The notes under the pieces: generated by a model
The model's database searches: none
Seen by the model: only the letters and a program-made list of their open reading frames with translations
Told to the model about the DNA's origin: nothing
Shown here: piece by piece, positions 19,201 through 26,475 of the stretch
How positions within the stretch are numbered: the stretch's first letter is position 1
Layout: each line of letters starts with the position of its first letter
Made by a program: the position numbers and the translations under genes
Source: CAADGL01 sp964643885
Lineage (GTDB): Bacteria > Planctomycetota > Phycisphaerae > UBA1845 > Fen-1342
Assembly: GCA_964643885.1 (NCBI GenBank)
Contig: CAZXUI010000002.1
Coordinates: forward strand, 1 to 64,000
Direction of reading: 5' to 3'
DNA: 64,000 nt

Positions 19201-19449
19201 GCTGCCTTCGAATGGCTGCCCGCCGAAGCCGTCGCCGTCGTACCACGCCGGACCGACTTCGGGACTGCTCTGATTGCGGAAAATCCAGCCGGCCGCGATC
19301 AGGTTCGCGGGTCCTTCCTCGCCCGGGTTCACCGGCCCGACGTTCTCGAAGCCTTCCGAAAAGTTCGATTGGGCCACTGCGGCGCCCGGCGCCAGGGCCA
19401 GCCCGCTCAGCACGGTCCACAATGTCGCGATACGTCCTCGAGTTATCAT
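16261..19449 (-). CDS. Large secreted beta-helix protein with dockerin-like C-terminus
   Basis: A 1062-residue exported protein. I place the start at MITRGRIATLWTVLSGLALA (19449), with GGGAG upstream and a signal peptide ending around AVAQ. The longer open frame is the antisense-like shadow of the next gene. After an N-terminal carbohydrate-binding-like region comes a long right-handed parallel beta-helix (repeated short turns such as VVEPGVEVVFENDDTLRV and ISHAELYVQLY). Two domains with Ig-like or fibronectin-like strands follow, then the dockerin-like doublet DGDGCVDFADM / GDIDGDGDTDFDDL ending YGDGNC. Beta-helices of this kind often bind or cut polysaccharide, but I see no catalytic signature. 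Confidence 0.86.
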   Translation of the reverse strand: MITRGRIATLWTVLSGLALAPGAAVAQSNFSEGFENVGPVNPGEEGPANLIAAGWIFRNQSSPEVGPAWYDGDGFGGQPFEGSGYLASDSMATEWLGGALSCWAILPAITDQQGGDLLSIWVLGGGAYESETFFEVRYSPSGATGTGSSATDVGDFADLLFSAELPLATQGYQQVLVDVPGPGRLAMRFRAPFIMTAFGRGAWLSVDSLTVGAPPPPPCGVPIPQPGETVTWTLAGSPYTVCEDLLIPPGGTVVVEPGVEVVFENDDTLRVEGELLAHGTAEAPIVFSGSTDIDAGLQIGVAGQAEISHAELYVQLYASGADVAVVLTDSVIGGGGTLQGVPDLAVVERCQFAGGGVGGFVGVHGSLRLVDCDFSGGAGAHVGGVLYLDNISIDGQQLQISSESAASPVLLDNISVTNYTGGAGVKVSGPNYLLGPNFVSQGNLFPLEIGDLGGGLLPPSQLPQSGNINNYVPTSGIRLGFERHWANVGIPYVVDGFPENYGGSLTIAPGTRVRFQPGAGAFLVLDSKLDMQGTGEAPITLESFSVAQPWFGLKWVDNFNAKVSHTIFDGAELGIQSDGGWLHMDHCVIRDCLTGYSSVTGGIVYLRNSQILGNNVGLTTTTTGRIDAESQIAPNIFEGNGVAVDYNNTSSAPEFDYNWWGDPSGPTTPENPGGTGDVVDGLFWAWFSPWLTQRPAQADDPPRVRMMPTYFVAHKDEKIILRWSSSDDTGIAAHRIEFADHGFPSEFQTVATLPGDADTYEFTVPVVPPTNLYTRASSIRIVAVDELGQESWDESIVRIPYQEDFTVVPQEVTNLPDTAHPHDNIDICWSPGGSSTVYVVMDGEGLVSYHGGAGSCLPIGATLAYTSTDSARVLILTTFGAGGRVVYSFSDYFSIRPDVRFGDAPPSVTLDGPVGGEQFGGGGVIPVRWTASDDEAVRTFHIQASYDEGVTWHHVEKDLPGETRAFDWRLPPSSGIADVRVRVVAVDHRFQNSSATSAPFEILPGDGQIAGDLDGDGCVDFADMLILLAAYGVNSGGDIDGDGDTDFDDLVTLLGNYGDGNC

Positions 19450-19547
19450 CCAGACACTCCCAGGTGTTGCATTCGATTCACGCCTTACGCGCCGCCCGTG
19501 GCCGGATCGCGAGCGTCCGGCCCGCGGAGGGCGCGTCAGGTCGATTC

Positions 19548-20834
19548 CTAGCAGTTCCCGCTGCCGTAATTGCCGAGCAGCGCGATCAGATCGGCGAAGT
19601 CGGTGTCTGCGTCGCCGTCGATGTCGCCGCCGGCGCTGACTCCATACGCGCCGAGCAGAGTGACCAGGTCGGCGAAATCCACGCAGCCGTCGCCATTCAG
19701 GTCGCCCGGCAGGCTCGCCGCGGTACCGACGATCCAGCCGCCGAGCTGGCCGGCCGTAGTGAGCTCGACCTGCCCGACCATCCGAAGGGAGCACTCGTCG
19801 AAGCCGTCGATCGCGACCAGGTTGTCCAGAATGGCGGTCGTGGCGAGCGTATCCACGACGGTCCACGCCGCACCGTCCCAGTGAATCAGCGTGTCGCCGC
19901 TGATCCCGTAGATGTCGTTCGGCCCGAACACCTTCAGTCTCACGGCGAATCCCGGCGTGGCGAATTCCGTCCACTCCGAACCGTCCCAATGGATGAAACA
20001 GGGCCGCTCACGCTGGATATTGCCGTCCAGGTACTTCTCGATTCCGGTGACCCAGACGTCGTCGAGCGCGATGGCGGCGACATCCTCGAAGTAGCGCTGC
20101 GGACCGCCGAAGTCCGGCGCGAGCACGGTGCTCCATTGACTGCCGTTCCAACGCATCACAAATCCGCCGGAGCGAATGGTGGCGGTCCCGCCCACGCCCC
20201 ACACGTCGGACGCGCTCAAGGCAGACAGCCCGACCATTTCGTGCCAGTGATTGACGACGGCCGGCGTCGGATGCACGCTGAACCCGGTGCCGTTCCAGTG
20301 CGCTGTGAAAGCTCCGCTGGCGCGGTCGCCACGCGTACCGGTGAACCAAACGTCATCGGGCCCCACGGCCTCGATCGCCGCGAACGAAAACCCCTGCTCG
20401 CCGAACTGGCTCACGCCGGGGCTCGGTACGACCGTCCACGACGTGCCGTCCCAGTGCAGCACAAGCGAGTCGTTCGCCGACGCACCGCTGGGAACGTAGT
20501 CGCCCGCCGCCCACACATCGTCAGCCGCAACCGCCGCCACAGCATTCAGGCCGGCCGAACTGCCGGGGCTCGGACTCGGCAAGATTGTCCAGGCGTTGCC
20601 GTCATAGTGTGCCGTGACCGTCGTCCGCACCTGAGACGTCCAGGCATACCCCACGGCCCAGATGTCGTCCGGCGAGATCGCGACAATATCTGTCAACCGC
20701 AATTCGCCGGCCGGCGCAAGCAGCCTCTCCACTTCCACCAGCGAATCACAGACTTCGTCAGCGCGGGTCGTCGTAGCGGACGCGGCCAGCAGCGCGACAC
20801 TCGCGATCCCCGCTCGAACGTCGAATCTGAACAT
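19548..20834 (-). CDS. Secreted beta-propeller protein with dockerin-like C-terminus
   Basis: A 428-residue exported protein, MFRFDVRAGIASVALLAASATTTRA at the N-terminus. Repeated blades read D.VWA.G.......HWDG..W..VPSP, a propeller pattern known from many secreted bacterial proteins. The tail GDLNGDGCVDFADL / GDIDGDADTDFADL ends YGSGNC. AAGGAGA lies seven bases before the ATG at 20834, which excludes the longer frame. It is the first gene of the continuous minus-strand array, so a promoter is expected in the divergent gap before the ECF sigma gene at 21158. Confidence 0.88.
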   Translation of the reverse strand: MFRFDVRAGIASVALLAASATTTRADEVCDSLVEVERLLAPAGELRLTDIVAISPDDIWAVGYAWTSQVRTTVTAHYDGNAWTILPSPSPGSSAGLNAVAAVAADDVWAAGDYVPSGASANDSLVLHWDGTSWTVVPSPGVSQFGEQGFSFAAIEAVGPDDVWFTGTRGDRASGAFTAHWNGTGFSVHPTPAVVNHWHEMVGLSALSASDVWGVGGTATIRSGGFVMRWNGSQWSTVLAPDFGGPQRYFEDVAAIALDDVWVTGIEKYLDGNIQRERPCFIHWDGSEWTEFATPGFAVRLKVFGPNDIYGISGDTLIHWDGAAWTVVDTLATTAILDNLVAIDGFDECSLRMVGQVELTTAGQLGGWIVGTAASLPGDLNGDGCVDFADLVTLLGAYGVSAGGDIDGDADTDFADLIALLGNYGSGNC

Positions 20835-21157
20835 GGTCTTCTCCTTGCAACCCCGACTGCGGCACGCACGGGCGGCGAGGTTTCGATCATCGAAGGGCAA
20901 CCCGGCGACTCGCCCTGTACGAGTGGAGCCCGCAGCCGGCCGCCGAAATACCTCTAATTCGCGAATTCGGGATCATTTTGTCCAGTTTTTCGCCGAGCGC
21001 TCAGAGCATCGAGGCCGGCCGGACACGCATCCGGCACCGTCGATTCCCGCTTCCGAACGCGATTCCGCATCAGAAACCCGGATGGGGCGCTCTACCAGGG
21101 GAAGCGCATAAACCCCGGCGACGGGGCCAATCGGGTACGATTTCCGGTGGGTGCTCC
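20835..21157. other. Divergent intergenic region, ECF gene versus dockerin-protein array
   Basis: About 320 bases without a gene. It contains a perfect 12-bp palindrome, AATTCGCGAATT, at 20956-20967, in an AT-richer patch. Promoters for both directions should lie here, but I could not assign -10/-35 boxes with confidence. Confidence 0.35.
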
Positions 21158-21727
21158 ATGATCGAGCCAACCGACGGACCGGTCACGCTGCTGCTGGAGC
21201 GAGCTCGACAGGGAGATGCGGACGCGCAGCGGCGGATCTTCCCCCTGATCTACGAGCACCTCCGCAGCCTCGCCCAGCGCTGCATGCGTCGCGAGCGCCC
21301 GGACCATACGCTCCAGCCCACGGCCCTGGTCCACGAGGCCTATCTGCGGCTGATCGGGTCGGTCGAGATTCCGATCGCCGATCGGGCACATTTCCTGGCC
21401 CTCGCCGCCCAGTGCATGCGCCGTATTCTTGTGGAGCACGCCCGCCGCCACGCGGCGGCCAAGCGCAGCCCGGGTGGGCGGCGCGCCCCGCTCTCGGATG
21501 CGGCGGAGATCGCCGCCCCCGGCCGAGCCGAGTATCTGATCGCTCTGGACGAGGCGCTCCAGCGACTGGCGGCGTTCGACCCGCAGGCCGCCCGCATCGT
21601 CGAACTGCGATTCTTCGGCGGCATGAGCGTCGAGCAGACGGCCGAGACGCTCGGTATCTCGCCGCGGACGGTGAAGCGCGACTGGGCCGCGGCCCGGAGC
21701 TGGCTGGCGATGTCGATCGGAAGATAA
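21158..21727 (+). CDS. ECF sigma factor, planctomycete kinase-linked type
   Basis: A 189-residue sigma factor. The region 2 signature HTLQPTALVHEAYLRLIG and the ILVEHARRHAAAKR stretch are typical of the pfam07638-type ECF factors common in Planctomycetes. Region 4 is RIVELRFFGGMSVEQTAETL followed by the recognition helix SPRTVKRDWAAARSWL. I start at MIEPTDGP (21158), since the 60 upstream codons of the open frame match nothing. It is followed ten bases later by a kinase gene and forms a two-gene operon with it. Confidence 0.92.
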   Translation: MIEPTDGPVTLLLERARQGDADAQRRIFPLIYEHLRSLAQRCMRRERPDHTLQPTALVHEAYLRLIGSVEIPIADRAHFLALAAQCMRRILVEHARRHAAAKRSPGGRRAPLSDAAEIAAPGRAEYLIALDEALQRLAAFDPQAARIVELRFFGGMSVEQTAETLGISPRTVKRDWAAARSWLAMSIGR

Positions 21728-21737
21728 GGACCGAGCC

Positions 21738-24248
21738 GTGACGCCCAATCGCTGGGAGCAGGTCAAATCGCTGCTGGACGAGGCCCTCAGCACGCCGCCT
21801 GCGCAGCGCTCCGAACGCATCGCCGAGCTCTGCGGCGACGACGCCGAGCTTCACGAACAGCTCAGCGCCATGGCCGCCGCGCACGAAGACGCCCCCGAGC
21901 TTCTGGAGGGCTCGGCCGCGGAGGCGTTCGCTGAGCTATTCGACGAGTCCGCCTCGCAGCCAGGCGGGTGGGACGGGCTGTCAGCGAGCGAGAAAATGGA
22001 CGGCCGCCGCGTCGGCGCCTGGCGATTGATCGAGCGGCTTGCTGAGGGCGGCATGGGTGCGGTCTACCGCGCCCGGCGCGACGACGGTCAGTTCGAGCAG
22101 ATCGCGGCGGTCAAGATCGTCCGCCCGGACGTGCTGACTCCCGAGATGATCCGCCAGTTCGAGCGCGAGCGGCAGTTGCTCGCGAACCTGCGTCACCCGC
22201 ACATCGCCACGCTCCTCGACGGCGGCGTCGAGGATGGTGTGCCCTACCTGGTCATGGAGCTGATCGAAGGCGAACCGATCGACGGCTACTGCGGCCGGCG
22301 AAACCTCGCCGTCCGTGACCGCCTGCGGCTCTTCGTTCACGTCTGCGACGCCGTCTCCTACGCCCACCGCAATCTGACCATTCACCGCGACCTCAAGCCG
22401 GCGAACATCCTCGTCACCGACGACGGCCGGCCCAAGGTCGTCGACTTCGGCATCGCCCGCCCGCTGCGCGACGCCCGCGCCGCGGCGACTGTCACCGAAT
22501 CCGAGTCGCGCCGGCTTACGCCCGAATACGCCAGTCCCGAGCAGATTCGCGGCGAGCCGCTGACGACCGCCAGCGACATCTACTCGCTCGGCGTCGTGCT
22601 CTACCGCATGCTCACCGGCCGCGACCCGTATCGCCTCAGCAGCCGCATGCTTTACGAGATCGAACGGGCCGTCTGCGAGCAGGAGCCCGATCCGCCGAGC
22701 ACGGCCGTCACTCGCCGCCACGATTCGGCGGAGGCCAGCGCCCCACCGCCGGCGCCCAGCTCCGACTCGCTGGCCCACCGCCGCCGCGAGCTGCTCGGCG
22801 ATCTCGACGCGATACTGCTCAAGACGCTCCGCAAGGACCCACGCGAGCGATACGCGAGCGTCGATCAGCTCGCCGACGACATCCGCCGCCACCTCGACGG
22901 CCTGCCGGTCTCCGCTCAGCCGCTCACCTGGCGCTACCGCTTCGGCAAGTTCGCCCGCCGCAACCGCCTCGCGCTGGCGGCCGCGTGCGCCGTGGCGCTC
23001 TCGCTCGCGGCCGGCGTGGCGGGCATCCTGTGGCAATCGAGCGAGGCGGCCCGGCAGCGCGACCTCGCCTTGGCCGCGCAGACGCACGCCGAGCAGCAGG
23101 CGGAGCGGGCGACGATCGCCGCGCAAACGGCCGAGCAGGTGAATCAGTTTCTCCAGGACGTGCTCTCGGCCGTGGAGCCCGACCGCTCCGGGCACGACGT
23201 GACCGTCCGCGAGGTCCTCGACCAGGCTTCCGAGCGGCTGAAGAGCGACTTCACCGACGCCCCGGCGGTGGCGGCGGCCATTCACCACACGCTGGGCGAG
23301 AGCTACTCGAGCCTCGGTCTGTATGAAACGAGCGAGCAGCACCTGCGCCGGGCGATCGAGCTCTGGGCGGGACTCGGTGACGACGCCCGCGACGAGCGCG
23401 CCACCTGCATGAACGACCTGGCTGTCGTGCTCTACAACCGCGCCGCGTACGCCGAAGCCGAGACCGTGCTGCAGAATGTGCTCGAGCTGCAACGGACCCT
23501 GTTCGGTGATGACGATGCGGAGCTCGCCCGCGTCACGAACAACCTTGCCGCCGTCATCAAGGCCCAGGGCCGCTTCGACGAGGCCGAGCCGCTCTATCGC
23601 GAAGCACTCGAGCGCCAGCGACGCGCCTTTGGCGAGCAGCACGTCCAGATCGCCGAAACGTTCAACAACCTGGCGGGTCTGCATCTGGCGCGCGGGGAAT
23701 TCGAGCCGGCCGAGCGGTACTGCCGCCAGTCGCTCGAGATGCGGCGCGAGCTGTTCGGCGACCAGAACGTCGACGTCGCCCAGAGCATGGACAATCTCGC
23801 GGTGCTCCTCCAGCGACAGAACCGCTCCGACGAGGCGATCCCGCTGCATGAACAGGCGAGTGCGGTTCTGCGCGAGCTGCTCGGCCCCGATCACCCCTTC
23901 CTGGCCACGTCGCTCACGAATCTGGCCAACGCGCGGATCGCCCTGGGGTCTGTCGAGCGCGCGGTCGAGCCGCTCAGCGAGGCGGAGCGAATCCGCACCG
24001 CGACGCTGAACGCCGACGATTGGCGGCTGGCGCACACGCGCATGCTGCTGGGCGAATGCCTCCAGCGCACCGGCGACGCCGACCGCGCGGGCGCGCTGCT
24101 GACGCAGGCCCACGGCGTCTTTGAGCGCAGCTTCGGCGACGACCACCGCCTGACGAAGCGCGCCGCCGCGGCCCTCGCCGCGCTCCAGTCGCCGGCATCC
24201 TCCCCGACCACCGCGCCCGCCGACCGTCCCCCGGACCCGCCGCCGTAA
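21738..24248 (+). CDS. Membrane Ser/Thr protein kinase with C-terminal TPR repeats
   Basis: An 836-residue Hanks-type kinase starting at a GTG with AAGGA eight bases upstream. Kinase domain: Gly loop AEGGMGAVY (~102-110), VK lysine ~126, HRDLKPAN ~216-223, DFG ~236-238 and a PEYASPEQ activation segment. A membrane helix (~412-434) separates it from a helical linker and about seven tetratricopeptide repeats (~500-800; e.g. ATCMNDLAVVLYNRAAYAEAE, NNLAAVIKAQGRFDEAE). The TPRs are of the kinesin-light-chain type and probably bind a partner. Co-transcription with the ECF gene suggests that the kinase controls sigma activity (inference from known linkage). The last ~25 residues are Pro-rich. Confidence 0.93.
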   Translation: MTPNRWEQVKSLLDEALSTPPAQRSERIAELCGDDAELHEQLSAMAAAHEDAPELLEGSAAEAFAELFDESASQPGGWDGLSASEKMDGRRVGAWRLIERLAEGGMGAVYRARRDDGQFEQIAAVKIVRPDVLTPEMIRQFERERQLLANLRHPHIATLLDGGVEDGVPYLVMELIEGEPIDGYCGRRNLAVRDRLRLFVHVCDAVSYAHRNLTIHRDLKPANILVTDDGRPKVVDFGIARPLRDARAAATVTESESRRLTPEYASPEQIRGEPLTTASDIYSLGVVLYRMLTGRDPYRLSSRMLYEIERAVCEQEPDPPSTAVTRRHDSAEASAPPPAPSSDSLAHRRRELLGDLDAILLKTLRKDPRERYASVDQLADDIRRHLDGLPVSAQPLTWRYRFGKFARRNRLALAAACAVALSLAAGVAGILWQSSEAARQRDLALAAQTHAEQQAERATIAAQTAEQVNQFLQDVLSAVEPDRSGHDVTVREVLDQASERLKSDFTDAPAVAAAIHHTLGESYSSLGLYETSEQHLRRAIELWAGLGDDARDERATCMNDLAVVLYNRAAYAEAETVLQNVLELQRTLFGDDDAELARVTNNLAAVIKAQGRFDEAEPLYREALERQRRAFGEQHVQIAETFNNLAGLHLARGEFEPAERYCRQSLEMRRELFGDQNVDVAQSMDNLAVLLQRQNRSDEAIPLHEQASAVLRELLGPDHPFLATSLTNLANARIALGSVERAVEPLSEAERIRTATLNADDWRLAHTRMLLGECLQRTGDADRAGALLTQAHGVFERSFGDDHRLTKRAAAALAALQSPASSPTTAPADRPPDPPP

Positions 24249-24469
24249 TCGCCCTCGCGCCGCAGCGCGCCGCATCCCTCCTCCAAGCCGCCGCCATAAC
24301 GCCCGATAATCTGCCAGCACACTCCTGGCCCGCCAGAACTCTTCCGCGAGACCGTCCCAGCCGTTGACGCCACCCAGGCCGGCGAGCTAAACTGGATATC
24401 AAGGTCCACTTATCTACCATGCGCCGCGGAGGGCCCCAACTCCCCTGCTCCGGGCGCCGGAGGTGCAGA

Positions 24470-26338
24470 ATGCTCGCGACGCGTTCGATCGCCCCCCGCT
24501 CCATCGCCTACGTCACGACGATCGCCGTTGGCCTCACCCTCGCGTTGTCCGCGACGACCGCGTCCGCACAGCTCCCCCTGCCGACCACGCTCCAGGACTT
24601 CCACGTTCCGGGCACGCAGGTCGGCGACGTTCCGGCGGCCGTGCTGCAACACCCCGACAACTGCCGCGGCTGCCACGGCTATTACGACTTTGCCAACGAG
24701 CCGTCGGCCACCTGGGGCGGCAGCCTGATGGCTCACGCCGGCCGGGACCCGCTCTTCTACGCCCAGATGACGCTCGCCAACCAGGATGCGAGCTTCGCCG
24801 GCTACTACTGCCTGCGCTGCCACGTGCCGCAGGCGATCGCGACCGGCCACGCGCTCCAGCCGGACGGCAGCACGCTCGATGAGCAGGACCGCCGCGGGGT
24901 CGACTGCCACTTCTGCCACAGCATGGTCGACCCGATCTATCAGCCCGGCTCCAGCCCGGCCGAGGACGAGGCGATCCTGGCCGGCCTGGCGGACGTGCCC
25001 GAGTTCTTCGGCAACGCCATGTTCGTGCTCGACCCGATCGGCCGCCGGCGCGGGCCGCGCGGCGATTCCTATCCGCCGCACGAGCTGCTTCAGTCTCCCT
25101 TCCACACGCGCGGCGATTTCTGCGGCACCTGCCACGACGTCGGCAACGTCGCCGTCACGCGTCAGCCAGACGGCTCCTACCGCTACAACGCGCTCGACGA
25201 GCCGTCGCCGACGAGCGATCCGTGGATGCAGTACCCCCTCGAGCGCACCTACACCGAATGGAAGCTCAGCGCCTTCAACAACGGAGGCGTAGACATGGGT
25301 GGCCGCTTCGGCGGCGTGGGCGATCCCGTGATGCGTTCCTGCCAGGATTGCCACATGCCCCGGGCCGAGGCGCAAGCCTGCTTCTTCGGGCCCCAGCGGC
25401 CCGACATGCGCCGGCATGACTTCGCCGGAGCGGCCGCACCCATCCTCGATCTCGTGCTCGAGGTGTACGGCAACGATCCGGCGGTCGATCCGGCCGAAAT
25501 CGCGGCGGGCAAGGCCAAGGCGATCTCGATGCTCGAGCGGGCGGCCTCGCTGGAGATCGTGCAGGAATGCGGCACCGTCCGCGCCCGCGTCATCAACGAA
25601 TCCGGCCACAAGCTGCCGACAGGGCACATCGAGGGCCGCCGCGTGTGGGTCAACGCCCGCTTCTTCGACGCCGCCGGCAATCTGGTCCGCGAGCACGGGG
25701 CGTACGACCTGAACGAAGCCGAGCTGGAGGAATCCACGACGCGCGTGTACGAGATGAAGGTCGGGCTGAGCGACTTCGCCTCGCAGGTTACGGGCCTGCC
25801 GGCCGGCGAAACGACGCACATGGCGCTGGCCGACACGATCTGGAAGGACAATCGCATTCCGCCGCGCGGCTTCGACAACGCGCAGTTCGAGCTCGGCGGC
25901 GCACCGGTCGTCGGCCACGCATACGCCGACGGGCAATACTGGGACGATCTCTATCTGTCGATCCCGGCCGGCGCGGCCCTTGTCAGCGTGACGGTCTACT
26001 ATCAGAATCTGCCCCGCAGCTACATCGACCACCTGCGCGACGCGAACCACACCGACGACTGGGGCGACATTCTGCACGCCGCCTGGACCGCCACCGGCCG
26101 AGGCGAGCCGATCCCCATGGTCTCGCAGAGCTTCGATGCGTTCGTCGGCTTCGTTCCGGGCGATCTGAATTGCGACTGCCGCGTTTCGTTCGGCGACCTG
26201 GTCGATCTGCTGGCGGCCTACGGGATGAGCAGCGACGCGCCGGGCTATCTGCCGGCCGCGGACCTCGACGGGGACTTCTTCATCGGTCTCGGCGACCTGA
26301 CGCTGTTGCTGGGGAACTACGGCAGCACGTGCCCGTAA
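24470..26338 (+). CDS. Exported multiheme (five CxxCH) cytochrome c with dockerin-like tail
   Basis: A 622-residue exported protein. The start at 24470 (MLATRS) has GGAGGT upstream and a signal peptide ending near SAQ. Five c-type heme sites are seen: CRGCH (~65), CLRCH (~114), CHFCH (~146), CGTCH (~220) and CQDCH (~290). After the heme part comes a beta-rich C-terminal half (~360-550). The final ~60 residues are a variant dockerin-like doublet (GDLNCDCRVSFGDL, then AADLDGDFFIGLGDL) ending YGSTCP. A heme protein on this presumed surface-attachment tail is unusual. The next gene encodes a membrane polyferredoxin, so the pair may form an electron-transfer chain; the substrate is unknown. Confidence 0.88.
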   Translation: MLATRSIAPRSIAYVTTIAVGLTLALSATTASAQLPLPTTLQDFHVPGTQVGDVPAAVLQHPDNCRGCHGYYDFANEPSATWGGSLMAHAGRDPLFYAQMTLANQDASFAGYYCLRCHVPQAIATGHALQPDGSTLDEQDRRGVDCHFCHSMVDPIYQPGSSPAEDEAILAGLADVPEFFGNAMFVLDPIGRRRGPRGDSYPPHELLQSPFHTRGDFCGTCHDVGNVAVTRQPDGSYRYNALDEPSPTSDPWMQYPLERTYTEWKLSAFNNGGVDMGGRFGGVGDPVMRSCQDCHMPRAEAQACFFGPQRPDMRRHDFAGAAAPILDLVLEVYGNDPAVDPAEIAAGKAKAISMLERAASLEIVQECGTVRARVINESGHKLPTGHIEGRRVWVNARFFDAAGNLVREHGAYDLNEAELEESTTRVYEMKVGLSDFASQVTGLPAGETTHMALADTIWKDNRIPPRGFDNAQFELGGAPVVGHAYADGQYWDDLYLSIPAGAALVSVTVYYQNLPRSYIDHLRDANHTDDWGDILHAAWTATGRGEPIPMVSQSFDAFVGFVPGDLNCDCRVSFGDLVDLLAAYGMSSDAPGYLPAADLDGDFFIGLGDLTLLLGNYGSTCP

Positions 26339-26370
26339 GCTGGTGCGAGACCACGTCGGTGCGTCGCTGG

Positions 26371-26423
26371 TTCGAGATTCCCATCTCGCACCAGGGTGAC
26401 AGGTGACACGTGAAAGGTGAAAG
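26371..26423 (-). repeat. Inverted copy of the heptamer element
   Basis: The plus strand reads TTCGAGATTCCCATCTCGCA then CCAGG and four 7-base units GTGACAG, GTGACAC, GTGAAAG, GTGAAAG (26396-26423). The reverse complement matches 5377-5444, including the flank CGAGATTCCCA. It lies between the cytochrome and polyferredoxin genes. Confidence 0.6.
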
Positions 26424-26475
26424 GCAACGCCGTCCGCGACCTCCCGCAAACCGGCGAGGTCGTTCGCAGGGCGGA

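Noticed and set aside
19450..19989. 540-base N-terminal extension of the beta-helix protein frame
   Set aside because: The extension is Arg-rich and is an alternative frame of the neighbouring dockerin-tailed gene; a signal peptide and RBS fix the start at 19449.
5462..20834. Cellulosome-type enzyme cluster
   Set aside because: The tails look dockerin-like, but none of the seven proteins shows a glycoside hydrolase signature and no cohesin is present in the window.
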